A stretch of 64,000 nt of DNA, taken from the NCBI GenBank assembly GCA_038049695.1, contig CP142461.1, forward strand, positions 23,877,001-23,941,000, read 5' to 3'. The notes beneath the pieces are model-generated. The model made no database searches and had not been told where the DNA came from. It saw nothing but the letters and a program-made list of their open reading frames with translations. The position numbers and the translations under genes were made by a program. Of the stretch, positions 23,604-35,365 are shown piece after piece; the first letter of the stretch is position 1, and the number at the start of each line of letters is the position of its first letter. Source of the DNA: Cinnamomum chago (taxonomy: Eukaryota > Streptophyta > Magnoliopsida > Laurales > Lauraceae).

Positions 23604-24019
23604 ACATCGAGTCAGACTGTGAGATACGAAACACTTTTTGGGGATTATGACTGACACATTCTTTTGGTTGTACTGGCCTTTGTTGGCCTTTATTTTTGGG
23701 GAGTGATTAATTAACTAATCTTTTGTATAAACATTTAACTTTACTTTTGGGAAAATGTTATAATGATCATTGCTCACTCTGAAATCAAGTTATATAGATA
23801 TGTTATTAGTCATGTGATTTTGAAATGATTTATGATTTGATTTGCTACACGCTGCCGCACTTAAAAAAAATGTATTATGTTGTTGTGATATCCTCACCGC
23901 GGACACCTGTGGGAAATTAAATAAATGTGTGCATCTTATCACCACACTTTGACATTACATCACTCACTTAGTCCTGATCCTGGATTAGGCTGTGGGCTTG
24001 GTCCGAGGTCGCGACAGAC

Positions 24020-24031
24020 TGGTATCAGAGC
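24020..24031 (+). other. Gyp1-j primer-binding site
   Basis: TGGTATCAGAGC four bases after the 5' LTR end; primer is initiator tRNA-Met. Confidence 0.85.
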
Positions 24032-24175
24032 GAGATGTGTTTCAAACAATTAAAAGAAACTAGAAATCCTAAGAACGTGGCAAAGATTCGTTAGACACTT
24101 CGTTAGCCAGTATCGTGTGAGCAATGTGTGACCTTTATTTGATTTTTATGTACTAACAATTTGTTTTGCAGCATC

Positions 24176-25316
24176 ATGCCACCTCCTAAGAGACCCGTAA
24201 ATGACAATCCCACCTCAAGCAATAGTGATCACACGGGACCAATTGAAGAAGATATCCCTGATAACACTATGCAGAATCAGTTTCAACAGATGATGCAGGC
24301 AATGATTGATCAGCAACGTCAAGCTAATGAGAATCAGACTAGGCTACAGAAACAAATGGCAAAGAGAGAGGAAGATCATGCCAGAGAGTTGACAGAAATG
24401 CAGAGACAATTGCTAGAGGTATTACAAAGAAGGCCCGAACCGGTTCAAGCCCAAACCTCGATTGTTATAAATCAAAGGCCGAACGCGTTGTTTGAGTAGT
24501 TTTGGAAAAGAGCTCCGAAAGAGTTTCTTGGAATAGAAGATCTATTATCTGCAGACGATTGGTTGGAGCATACCGAGAACATCCTTGAGATTTTCCAATG
24601 CACCAGAAGAGATAGAGTGAAACTTGCAACATCTCTCTTTATCGGTGCAGCAGACATTTGGTGGAAACCAGTTAGGGATAGTACAGAACAATGGCAGATG
24701 CAGTGGCTTGGGTTAGCTTCAAGAGACAGTTCCATGACAAATATATGCCCACACACATCAAGAGACAAAAAGCAATAGAATTCCAACAACTTGTCCAAGG
24801 CAACATGACAGTCCTAGAGTACCTCACAAAGTTTGAGAGACTATCAAGATATGCTCCGGAGTTAGTGGACACAGTTGAGAAGAAGATTGCCTAGTTCCTT
24901 TAAGGACTTAACCCTATTATTGAGAGAGATGCTACCGGAGTTGTACCACCTATAACCTTCGATGAGGCTGTCAAGAGGGCCAACAAATTTGAGAACTTCC
25001 ATAACAAAATCCTCAGAGTTCAAGGAAAGAGTCCAGCTTACCAACAGAACCACCAATACTAGAGAAATCAGCAGAATAAGAGGCAGAGGCCAGAGCAGAA
25101 TGTTCAAAATCCAGTGGTTTGCATCCACTGTGGGAAGAATCATGCGAGTGTTGATTGTCGTACCATGACTGGGGCATGTTTCAGATGTGGTGCCATGAAC
25201 CATCAACTCAAGGATTGCCCTAGACTCAGGCAGAATCAGCAGCAACGAGTACAACGTCCAGCACCACCTGACCAAAGAATACTAGAAAATCCGGATCAAA
25301 GAATACTAGAAAATTC
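24176..25316 (+). pseudogene. gag: Gyp1-j gag, broken
   Basis: Starts at ATG 24176 (MPPPKRP). It has a Gln-rich, probably helical N-terminal region, then the Retrotrans_gag-type core with ADIWW and YMPTHIKRQKAIEFQQL...MTVLEYLTKFERLSRYAPEL (about 24645-24865). Two knuckles follow: CIHCGKNHASVDC and CFRCGAMNHQLKDC (about 25117-25220). TAG at 24497-24499, a frameshift near 24690 and TAG at about 24893 inactivate it. The sequence ends in a Gln/Pro-rich linker where the reversed Cop1 fragment begins. Confidence 0.87.
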
Positions 25317-26227
25317 TGTCTGCAGTCGGCTAGCCGACCTTACGAACCCAAAATTTTGGGTTTTTGTCAAATCATAGCCAACTGACCCCAAACTCTTTCT
25401 AATGATTCCAAATACCATCTAATGGCTTCCTACCATCTTTCCATCATGATTAAACCCTTTTGTGACATTCCAAACATGGATTTACTACAAAAAGTAAGCA
25501 AACCCAATCATAATTGATCCTTACATAGCCCTAGGTCTATTCTCTTCACCTCTCATGCAAAGATTAGATCTAGATTGCTGATCTAACATGATTAGAGATG
25601 AGGTATGTCTTTGATACCAATTGTTGGAAGTAGATGGGCCTCGTGGATAGGTTTTCAAAACTTTTTGACCCACTTGACTCAAGGATCAACTATCCAGAAG
25701 GCTATTATAACCCAATCCAGGATGCAATCCCTCCTTCTCATCAATCATGTAGAGTAATATAACCTATCTAGAAGATAGAAATCAGCAACTACATGCAACA
25801 AAATAATCTACCACAAGAGGAGAAGCAAATTATACCTTTTGAGCTCGATAGTGCTCTAATCGAGGAGAAGACAATCAACTAGAACAAGAACTCTTCTTGA
25901 AGTAATTAGAGATCTCCAAGACCTTGTTGTCTTCCACGCTATGACCCTCTATCAGATCTCTTTTCTCAAGAAGATATGTGGGATCTCAAAGAGAAAACCC
26001 TACTAGAAACTCTAAGGATCTAGAAGACAACTAGAAGAGAGAAGAGGAGAAAAAGAGTTGTGCAACACTTGCACTAGAGGCTCTTGGGTGTGGGATAGTT
26101 GTTATGGACGTCCAAGGGGTGTTTCCCCTTATATAGTCCTCATGCAACCTCCTTTTCTTACTTCTCTTACTAATTACATAAGAAGTCTCACTTCCATACA
26201 AATTAGTAACTTCTCATGCTACTATTA
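25317..26227 (-). mobile_element. Cop1-k fragment: leader and partial 5' LTR, reversed
   Basis: Read on the minus strand: LTR ending TTCCAACA (25623), a primer-binding site variant TGGTATCAAAG next to it, then about 300 bp of leader to 25317. The LTR is cut at 26227 after about 605 bp, losing its upstream half, and gag-pol is gone. The left edge lies in Gyp1-j gag. The right edge abuts a Gyp1 LTR without a matching target duplication. Confidence 0.82.
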
Positions 26228-26322
26228 TGTCGCGACTGCGGACCGGGAATCCGGGATCGGGACAATAATTGTGGTGCAGTGAGTGAATGGTTAATATGTA
26301 GAGTGTGTCAAAAAGGTGCACG

Positions 26323-28072
26323 TGTTAGTTTTATGGTCTCAATACCAAGAATATGATGTAATAAATTGATTAGTTTCTTTATTTATCAATACAATCATGC
26401 TTTCCTTTCATGAGATGAATGGTGTTTAATTATATACTTGCACATAACCAATACGAATGACATAATGGTTCATGAGATGAACTGGAGTCCACAAGTATAC
26501 TGATGTAATACATATGTATGGATGAGATCCACATACATGAGACATGTATTGCAAATCTTATACTTAAATATCTTCATAACCGGTGATGAGATTGGGCATC
26601 TCATCTGACAAGGTTGCAGCACTTTGATCACTATGAGATAGTGTGATTTGTCTCGATCATCGGAATGTAAGATTCTGGATCATAGTGCTTGTACATTGGA
26701 TGTACTGAAGGACCATGAGAAGCACCTTATACACACTATCTTTACTTTAAGGTCTGCTCTCATAATTCCCTAGCAATAGGCTCATAATTTTGAGACATTA
26801 ATGAACTCAAGTTTCTATCTATTCATTTGCTTTGAGTCACCAATGAGTGAGGCCAATTGTAGGTCAACACCTCGGTGATTTGGGTACGTGGTAGTAGAGC
26901 TGTGGGAACATTCAATGGTCAAGATGGAATCTATCTTTCATATTCCCTTATGCCAATTAATGGATTTATCATTGGTAAGTGCACACCCATTCCGATTAAG
27001 AGTTAATTGGATCGGTACCAAATGATCATTATAATTAATTGGGGCTCAAGGATAATAAGATATGGATCTATTTTGGTGGACAGGTCCAATTGATCCATGA
27101 TATAGATGGAGGGGCCAGCTTGTGGTACTGAGGAAGTTTAGGGTCTTCATTGTAATTTATTCTTAAGACTGGAGTGCAATTGCATTTATATAGTGGAGTT
27201 ATTTGGAATTAACTGTGGCCCCGGATTACACATGAGATGTGGGGTCGCGTGTCCCAGTTGGAGCCAGCTTTCTAAGGAATCCCTAGTGGTCCCCACGCTA
27301 GCCCAAATTACTAGAAAGATACTAATTCTACTTGAACTCTAATAGAAAGGTTACTATTTCTATTTGAAGTGAGACTTCTAATAGTGGTAATAGTAAGTTA
27401 CTAATTATTGATGGAAGTAGGACTTCTATTTTAATTAGAAAGGAGAAAGCTACTAATTGTTGTGAAAGTGAGACTTCTATGGCAACTAGCAAGGGAGAAG
27501 TTTACTATTTTGTAATGGGAGTTAAACTTCTATTTCAAATAGGAAAAGAGGTGGAATGGAGGGCTATATAAAGAGGAATAAACCCCTCTTGGACGTCCAT
27601 AATAGTGTGAGAGAATCCAGCCCCTTTGTGCAAGTGTTGTACAAGTTCTCTTCCTTTCTAAGTTCTCTTCTCTTTCTCCTTAGAGTTACTAGTTAGGTTT
27701 TCTCTTGAAGATTTTACCATTTTCTTGAGAAAAGAGATCTAATACGGGTCATAGCGTGGAAGATCAAAAGGTGTTGGAGATTCTGATTTGGTTAGTGAAG
27801 GTGTTCATCATCAAAGAAAGAACTCAAGTTCTCCATTAGAGCACTACCAAGCTCCAAAGGTATATCTACATCCTTGTATGCTGTAGATTTCGTGGTTGCA
27901 TGTTTAGGTGTTATTTTCTATCTTCTAGATAGGATATATTGCTGTACATGGTTTATGAGTTTGAGGGAATGCATCCTAGATTGGGTTTGTTGCCTTCTAG
28001 ACAATTGATCACTGCATCAAGTGGGTCAAAAGTTTTTGAAACCTGTCTGGAAGGCCCACCACTTTTCTAATA
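26323..28072 (+). mobile_element. Cop1 solo LTR
   Basis: 1750 bp, TGTTAGTTTTATGG to TTTCTAATA, inside the Gyp1-m LTR. The flanks GCACG (26318-26322) and GCACA (28073-28077) are a target duplication with one later change. Four GAAGT..ACTTC-type dyads (27366, 27414, about 27464, about 27517) precede TATATAAA near 27565. Confidence 0.9.
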
Positions 28073-28392
28073 GCACACACTTATTTAATTTCCCATAGGT
28101 GTCCGCGGTGAGGATATCACAACCATATATGAACATTTCTATTAATTGCGGAAGCGTGTAGCAAATCAAATATTCAAACCATTTCTAGTCATAAGGACAA
28201 TAATACAAGTATAATACCGTATCAGAATGAGCAATGATCATTAGCATGTTATCCAAAAGTAAGTTAAAGTTTATACAAAAGATCATTTAATTACATTCCC
28301 CAAAATAAAGGCCAATATAAACAAAATACCAATCCCAAAAAGAATGGTTAAAAGTTTTCCCAAAATGTTATCTCTCTCTAGCAATCCAATGT

Positions 28393-28566
28393 CTAAATGA
28401 CATCATCAGCATGTCACTCGACTAACTGCTGCGGTTCTCTGACCGCCTCCTCGTGCTCCTCCTCGGGATAACCAACAATGGGACCTGAGTACCAAAAAGT
28501 AGGGCAAACACGACGGTTTGGCAAATGGGTAAAATACAATGACAATATGATAATAAATGAATTTAC
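28393..28566 (-). other. Acidic micro-ORF remnant and intron-like interval, Gyp1-m
   Basis: Minus strand: GAAG/GTAAAT at 28566 and TACTCAG/GT at 28485 bracket 82 nt. The following frame reads EEEHEEAVREPQ..VE, then a stop where sister copies have Trp, then HADDVI and TAG (28393-28395). Homologous to 23415-23603. Confidence 0.4.
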
Positions 28567-29509
28567 CTTCAAAAGCATTTAAACCTGTTTAAATAACAAT
28601 TTCTATAAACGAGATAAAACACTTATTCAAATACAAGTAGGCATTGTAAAACATGTACAAGTAACCAAGGAAACGGGAAACAAGCAAGATGACAACCACA
28701 CGAAGCTAAGTCCTCTATCACTAAAGTGACTGAGCAATAACTAGGCACTGATCTCAGTCACTCGAGGTGAGGAGAAACAGTGGATCTTATAAATACATAT
28801 ACATATACTATAAATGACCACGGTAGCGAGTCGGGCATCGGGAACCACAGTAGCAATCTGCGGCATCGGGACAAGACCACGGTAATGACCGAGTAGCGGG
28901 ATCCAAACTGCAGCTGGCGGGACAAGAGGGGGATCTCCAAGTCGATGGTTCAGACCAACTGGGCTATCCAAGCTTAGTGGTGCCGACTAATAGGTCAAAT
29001 AACAAATCGAGACATGTGCAAGTGAATCAAGTACAAATAAATAAACGGGCAGGACAGGGGTGCTCAAGGGCACACTGTCGTTTCATGTGGTGCAATGCAC
29101 TTCAAGACAAGTAACCATTGCAAGTGTACTTCAATGCTTTCGGGAAAATAAGGCATGTAGTATAAATCTCGGGATCGATAAAGTACAATAAACAATTGAA
29201 ATTTTGGGTAAAGTATCGGGTTCAAGATTTATTTGAAGTGAATAGGGATCCCGTATGTCGATCCAATAATAATTTGGTACTTTTTGAGTTTGGGGACATT
29301 CCGGGCTCCTTATACACTTTGAATTTTCAAAACTTCGAATGACATCTTCGTGATATGGTTTCTTTCTCAAATGGCCCCATACATTGCTTAGTAAATCTCC
29401 CTGACATAGAGGGGTTCTCAATGAATAGTCCCAAAATGTCGCGACCCCGGAACGGATCCCGGGCCCGCGACGTGTTGTTACGTTGGTGTTGTTATGTTTT
29501 CCCACAGGT

Positions 29510-29930
29510 TCCCGGGGTGAGGATTCCCAAAGACAAGCGGAATCTGACTCACATGATCAAGTATGCGGAAGCGTGTAGCAAATCACATCAAGATAAGCAC
29601 CCATAAATTTCTAAGTGCTCCGACAAATAATATCAAGACATAGTATCAAAAGAAAGGAGTAACATGGCATTGCCATCATAATTCAAGTTATAGGCCTAAC
29701 ACAAAAGTAAAGCCCGGGATCCGTTCCGGGGTGAGGATTCCCAAAGACATGCGGAATCTGACTCACATGATCAAGTATGCGGAAGCGTGTAGCAAATCAC
29801 ATCAAGATAAGCACCCATAAATTTCTAAGTGCTCCGACAAATAATATCAAGACATAGTATCAAAAGAAAGGAGTAACATGGCATTCCCATCATAATTCAA
29901 GTTATAGGACTAACACAAAAGTAAGTAAGT
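29510..29930. repeat. 214-bp tandem duplication in Gyp1-n LTR
   Basis: The block starting GGGGTGAGGATTCCCAAAG is present twice with a period of 214 bp (GTGA at 29517 and 29731). The copies differ at only a few positions, for example CAAGCGG against CATGCGG and CATTGCC against CATTCCC. Confidence 0.88.
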
Positions 29931-31109
29931 TTAGTTACATCCCATAAGAGGCCAACAAAGGCCAATACAATTCTAAAAAATAATAAAAAGAACCCCATGA
30001 GAAAATGTAACAAACTCAAGAACCCGCCCGACGTCTAGTTGACATCGTCGGGCTGCCACTCTCTCACTGGGGGTAGCTCAAGAGCCTCCTCCTGACGCTC
30101 CTCCTCAAAGGCAATGTCTCCTGCACCTGGGCACAAACATACAAGGGTCAAACACAACGGTTTGGCAGGTAATCAATTTAGGCATGAGCATACAAGTAGT
30201 AAGTGTTTCAGAAAACATATAAAGGCATTTTGCTTAATTGTAAACAGTTACATGACTAAGGTACATTTCAAAATACGAGCAAAGCTGACATGAATACTTA
30301 TAATATCATGAATAGTTACTTTCCACAAAGAGCCCATCCTTTCTCTATCATTTATAATGAAAAGAGCAAGCACGCACGACAAGCACGATATAAATAATAT
30401 AATCACGACACGATTTCCCATAAATACAGGAATTCCGGCCGCGGAACCGGACACGCACGATGTGTAATAAATACACGACCAGTCTGCAGACAGTCCACAA
30501 GTTTAAGGACCCCCAGACAGTGGATCAAACTGAAAGGGCAGTCCAAGCTCAGTGGTGTTCACTTAAATTCATGAATGCACAAAACACGCGAAACACGGTC
30601 TAAACATGTCGAGATGAAAAGAGGGAAAATCACTTATCAAAACACGACAAACATGACTAGCAAAAGGCATAGTTAATATGCATAACACGCTTAGGAAGTG
30701 ATCCCCTTTTTCTTGAAACAAATCTTCAAAACAAGCTTGTACTTAAACTTCAAAACAAGTACACAATGATATTCATTGTATCAAAAACTAAAGTACGAAC
30801 ACAAAGTCTATCAAGCACATGTAAGGACCTTTGTGTAAACGAAGCCCAAGTGTTGGAATTTAAAAGAGAATTGGTGCCCCCGGAAATTCAAAGACATCTC
30901 AGGCTCCGAGTGCACAATATCAGGCTAAAAACTCTTAATCACAAACTGGTTTCCATTGATTCAAATATCCACCTCACTTTTCAATCTTTGATCACTAAGA
31001 TAAGTATACCATTGGATTCCTTGCTTCAAGAGCTTTCCAACGGTATATAGAACTTCCAAATCCGATATGGGAATCAAAAGTTATGGGCGTTTCAAAGTGG
31101 CCCTGCGCG

Positions 31110-31325
31110 GCAGTCAGAATGATTGCGCGCTCGAGCGGACTGATACGCGCTCGAGCGGGCAGTCATTTCTGCTGCCCGAGCTGCAGTCAGAATGGCTGCG
31201 TGCTCGAGCGGACTGATACGCGCTCGAGCGGGCAGCCAATCTACTGCCCAAGCTGCAGTCAGAATGACTGCGCGCTCGACCGGCCAAACGCGCGCTCGAG
31301 CGGGCAGTCATTTCTGCTGCCCGGG
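31110..31325. repeat. 73-bp tandem palindromic cassette in Gyp1-n LTR
   Basis: Three tandem units start GCAGTCAGAAT at 31110, 31183 and 31255. Each holds two CGCTCGAGCG-type 10-bp palindromes (one degenerate in the third unit) plus GCAG..CTGC half-sites. It is strongly CpG-rich in an otherwise CpG-poor region. Confidence 0.92.
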
Positions 31326-32618
31326 AAAAGCCATTCTGGCCTTTTTCTCCTTCATCTCCAAACATGTTTTCTTCCAACAAAAGGCCTTCTTGCCTCCCAA
31401 TAACAACCATTAAATCTCCAATGAACATTGAATCCAAACACCTTCTCCACCATTCAAACATTCAATCTAAGGAAAACATGATCATGAAGCTTATAAAGAA
31501 GTTTATGTGCAAAATTTCTAGAAAAATAAAGTAATCTAAAGTACACATGCAACATTGAGCCTATAGAGATTACTTGCCTTTGCCCATATGCTAAACAATC
31601 CTCTTCAAGCACTCTTACTCAAAAGCTAAGCCAACACTACAAGAATCCCATGGAAAACCATTCAAAACTCAACAAAAATGAAAACAAAGAACCCATTTTC
31701 ACAGAGGGGTTTACAAACATGGAAAACAAGATCTTTAGGGGATAAAATGACTCCATGAAAAATATGGGTCGAAGCTCTTACCTATAAATGCCCAAACAAA
31801 AGGAATGAAAACAAATGGAGAGCTTGCTCACTTCTAACTTTCAAGAAAAGGACATCAATAGAGAGCTTGAGATGAGAGAAAGGAGATAATAGCCTTAGAA
31901 TTCCATTTGGAGACTTCTAGCTTGATTATGCAAGGTGAGGAAGATGGGAGAAAAGAGGGTTTTCTCTCCTTTGGCTGCTCTAGGGTTTGGTTTTAGAATG
32001 AAAAGAGTAAAGGAGGAAGAGGGTTAACTTAAAACCCTAGCAAATGGGGCCCAATGAACTTGAACCTTGCATAGACAAAAACATGATCTTGTGGGCCTCG
32101 AATGAATTCGACGAAGAAGGATAAAACGATCCTCGAAATATCTAGTTTCCAAAAAGTATACTTTTGACATGGTTTTGAGATCTCGAAATTTGTGCTCAGA
32201 TTTGTGTATAAAAGACAACTTTACCCTCTTTGGGCTAGAATTTGGGTTTTTGGGCTTCAAACATGAGTAGGCTTAAATCAACAGTTGTAACACAGTAAAA
32301 TCATTCAAATGAAATCAAAATCACAAATACACGGACCCGATGCGATCCTTCCAAGCTTACGCGTGCACTCAGGCCTTCCTGAGTGTGTCTGACTAATATT
32401 AAACATCCTCAAAATTCCCAAAGCTATATCCAGGACTAAACTAATTATTTCTAACCCAACAACAGCTTAACCCACTTAGGACTAAACACACACTAATCGA
32501 ACACTAATCGAATTGGTCTAGGTCGGGGTCTAACACAAAATGTTTCAATAGTTCATCATTGTCCCAAACATAGCCTTTGATTGACAAAGCTCATAGCTCT
32601 GGAATGGTTGTCTGGGTG

Positions 32619-32845
32619 GGTTCGCTCGAGCGCAGTTAAGGTCGCTCGAGCGAACTCATCCAGTAGGTGGTTGGCTCCAGCGAAGTCTTAGTTCGCTCGA
32701 GCTAACCACTCTCTGGAACAAGTTCTGGTATGTCCGCTCGAGCGACCAAGGGGTCCGCTCGAGCGAACTGCCTACTGGAATGCTCTGAACCCTTTTCTGG
32801 ACACTCCGCTCGAGCGAAGTGTCATGTTCGCTTGAGCGAACTGTC
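32619..32845. repeat. CGCTCGAGCG cassette in Gyp1-m LTR
   Basis: About seven copies of CGCTCGAGCG or one-off variants (near 32623, 32643, 32694, 32735, 32756, 32807, 32829), often extended to TCGCTCGAGCGA. Spacing is irregular, 20-50 bp. Confidence 0.9.
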
Positions 32846-34171
32846 CAGAAACTGATTCCTAGGCAGTTCGGCTCCTCTCTATCTCTTCCTTCTACAACCT
32901 CTTTTTAGCCACTTTTATACATCCAACGAGGAGTCTAAAACTTCATTCAAACAACATCAAATCTGTCACAACATCCATCCCATTCTCCTCCATCAACATC
33001 ACATTCAATACAAAGAAAGAAAGAAGGAAACCATTTCACAATAGAGTACATTTGGTACAAACAAGAAGAAATTAAATTCCATTCACCAATACACTTATAA
33101 GACATAAATGCACTACCAAAGCTCTATCATGAACATTTATTTCAAACCAATGCAATAAATAGGCATGAGTGGAATATACCAAAATCATTGAAAGTTTATA
33201 AAAATCAAATCATCCACTTGCCTTGGGTCTTCAAATCAAGAAATCAAACTCTTATACTCTTCCAAGACAAAGATCCAAGCTATGAACAAAATCCCCAAAA
33301 ACAAACCCTAAAATGGTCAAACAATGAAATAGAAAGGGAAACCTTACAATAATGAAAATGGGACCTCTTCAAGATCAAAGAAACACAAATCTAAGAGATG
33401 GGGAAGGTTGCTTACTTGTAGGTTCTCCAAATGGGCAAGGTGAGCTCAAAGGGAGTCTTGGAATGGAGGGTTTTCTCTAGCAATGGTATCAATAGAGAGC
33501 TATGGTGATGATGAAGAAGATGATGATCTCAACCTCTCAATTTGTGCAAGGTTGGTGGTGGATTTGGTGATGGGAGGCAAGAGCAAGAAGGAAGAAAATG
33601 GAAACCCTAGGTTGAGATTGGTATTGAGCTAAGAAAAGGGAAAGGAAGGAGAGAGTTCCCTTTTTATAGAAAAGTGGGGTTGGGTCCCACCACTTGAAAC
33701 ATTCAAGGGCTGAAATCTTGGCTTTCGGGGCTTCTAATGAATTCGACGAAGAAGAGAAAAGTGATCTTCGAAATATCTAGTTTCCAAAAAGTATATGTTT
33801 CACGGGTTTTGGGAATATCAAGTTTTGGGTACAGATTTAGTGCACAATGACTGTTTTGCCCTCAAGGCTATGAAATCGGGTTTCGGGGTCTCGAACGGGC
33901 ACGGGATCAACATAAAAGTCGTAGGGATTAACAATACAAATAAAACGGGATTAAAACAATGAATGCAAGAATCTCCGATAAATCCCCAAGCACATGCAAA
34001 GTCATAAAAAGGAACCCCCAAAGGGCCCCACTATCACAAAGCAATCAAAATTCCCCAAAACTATTTCAAAGCTATTCCAAGCCCAACTTAACCAAAATCC
34101 ACTAAACACGCTTAGAACTAAAACACAACTTAATTAATACTAATCGAGGTCACTCGGGACAGGGTCTTACA

Positions 34172-35058
34172 CTATGTCACCAAGTTTGAGAGATTGGCTA
34201 GGTATGTTACCGAGTTGATTGACACTGAGAAGAAGAAGATAACAAAGTTCTTAGAAGGACTGAACCCGATTATCATGAGGGATGCAATAGGAGTAGTTCC
34301 ACCAGCTAATATGATGAGACTGTCAAACGGGCATATAAGTTTGAAGATATTAACAACCTGATCGTTCAAGACAGGAAGCAGCACTACCAGCAGCAGAATC
34401 AGAAGCAGCACCATAGCAAGAAATCGAAACAAGAGCACAGTCAAGTGAGACAGGGTTGTGGTCACTGTGGCAAAAACCACGAAACTCATGAATGTCGTGA
34501 GGCCACAGGTGCCTGTATCAAATGTGGGACTATGAACCATGCAATCAAGGATTGCCCACAACTTCAGAACCAAGGAAATAGAAACCAACAGCAGAGACAA
34601 GCAGCTCCACAGAATCACGCACCAGCTTCGAACCAAGTTAGACCACCTCAGCAGCAGCAGCAGGCTAGGCCACAAGCACAGAATCAGAATGCTCATCCTC
34701 CACAACAGAACAGACATGCCCAAGGAAGGCAAAATCAAGCACCGAATAGACTACAGATGCATGGACGTTTATATTATCTCTATCGTGCGTATGCTGAAGC
34801 TGCAGGAGACGTGGTAGAAGGTAAACTTCTTGTTTGTGGGGTAGAAGCTCAGATTTTATTTGATCCTGGATCCACACATTCGTTTTCTTCTCCTAGTTTT
34901 GCTAAGATGATTGATGCACCACATAGTGAATTGGATTATATTCTGATAGTAACCACACCAGTAGGGAAACAGTTGTGTGTAGAACCTATTACCCTAGCTG
35001 TACAATGTTGTTAGGAGATGTTAATTTACAGGCCAACCTCATTGTTTTAGACATGCAT
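34172..35058 (+). pseudogene. gag-pol: Gypsy gag C-terminus and protease, second copy
   Basis: Begins in mid-gag (YVTKFERLARYV region) at a point homologous to about 24818 of Gyp1-j, so it is a different element copy. Two knuckles CGHCGKNHETHEC and CIKCGTMNHAIKDC (about 34457-34560) lead into a Gln-rich linker. An aspartic protease domain with LFDPGSTHSF (about 34857) follows, the Del/Tekay-type form of the active-site D-S/T-G. A stop (TAG at about 35012) and frameshift precede GDVNLQANLIVLDM. The Gyp2 fragment interrupts at 35059. An open frame spans 34445-35014. Confidence 0.85.
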
Positions 35059-35365
35059 TGTGAGGCCCCACCCCTTGTGGGCCCTTAATTTAATTGAATA
35101 CTATTTAATAGTATATATATTAGCTAATTATACTAACTAATGGGTTAGTAAGGATAGTTATATATTTCCTAAGTTTTAGTTAGATTAGTCTAGTTGAGTT
35201 AGTAAAAGAGTTTATAGGGAGTTTCTTGCAATTTCTAGGTGAGTTAATGAGCGGAGGCCCTAGCTAGGTATTAGTATTTTCCATAGGGGGGTATCCATTA
35301 AAGTCTCTTCTAGAACCTTCCCCCAAAAGACCTAAATGCCCTCTACCCTAACCCTAGCCCTATAC
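35059..35365 (+). mobile_element. Gyp2 LTR fragment
   Basis: Starts TGTGAGGCCCCACCC, the forward version of the right end of the 5032-9372 solo LTR. Only 307 bp are visible because Cop1-f inserted at 35366. The rest would lie beyond the window. Confidence 0.8.

Larger units (their letters stand above)
21015..24016 (+). repeat. Gyp1-j 5' LTR
   Basis: 3002 bp. TATAAAAG lies at 21523-21530, about 508 bp from the LTR start, followed by pyrimidine-rich DNA. A self-complementary cassette occupies 22406-22567. The last third contains an intron-like interval (23428-23511), an acidic reading frame ending at TAG 23601-23603, and the Gyp1 hallmark GATATCCTCACCGCGGACAC near 23888. No conserved long ORF. 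Confidence 0.9.
21015..25316 (+). mobile_element. Gyp1-j: Del/Tekay-like gypsy, 5' LTR and gag
   Basis: The 5' LTR starts TGTAAGATCCCGACCC and ends GGTCGCGACA (24016), about 3.0 kb, followed by a tRNA-Met primer-binding site and a decayed gag with two zinc knuckles. The element is cut in gag by the reversed Cop1 fragment at about 25317. It inserted in the Cop1-h leader. Lineage is inferred from the gag motifs and long LTR; polymerase is not visible here. Confidence 0.85.
29437..32535 (-). mobile_element. Gyp1-n solo LTR, reversed
   Basis: 3099 bp inside the Gyp1-m LTR, flanked by perfect CAAAA duplications (29432-29436, 32536-32540). The left end is TGTCGCGACCCCGG; the right end is GGGGTCTAACA. 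It carries a 214-bp tandem duplication (about 29510-29930) and a 73-bp tandem CGCTCGAGCG cassette (31110-31325). No TATA box remains at the expected place near 32030. An acidic-ORF remnant ends at 30035-30037 (minus). Confidence 0.92.
26228..34171 (-). mobile_element. Gyp1-m LTR, reversed, split by two insertions
   Basis: Pieces 26228-26322, 28078-29436 and 32541-34171 sum to about 3.09 kb, a complete Gyp1 LTR. It starts (minus strand) TGTAAGACCCTG at 34171 and ends CGCGACA at 26228. TATAAAAA lies at 33661-33668, and a CGCTCGAGCG-rich cassette lies at 32619-32845. The flanks do not match (TATTA left, CTATG right) and come from different elements: a Cop1 LTR on the left and gypsy gag on the right. 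It therefore looks like the product of recombination between two Gyp1 elements rather than a simple solo LTR. Confidence 0.82.

Noticed and set aside
31110..31325. A 73-bp tandem array as possible satellite DNA.
   Set aside because: Only three units, confined to one LTR with clear boundaries and a target duplication; it is an internal LTR array.
34172..35058. Gypsy gag-protease remnant as the continuation of Gyp1-j.
   Set aside because: It starts at a gag position already present in Gyp1-j (about 24818), so the two overlap and must be different copies.
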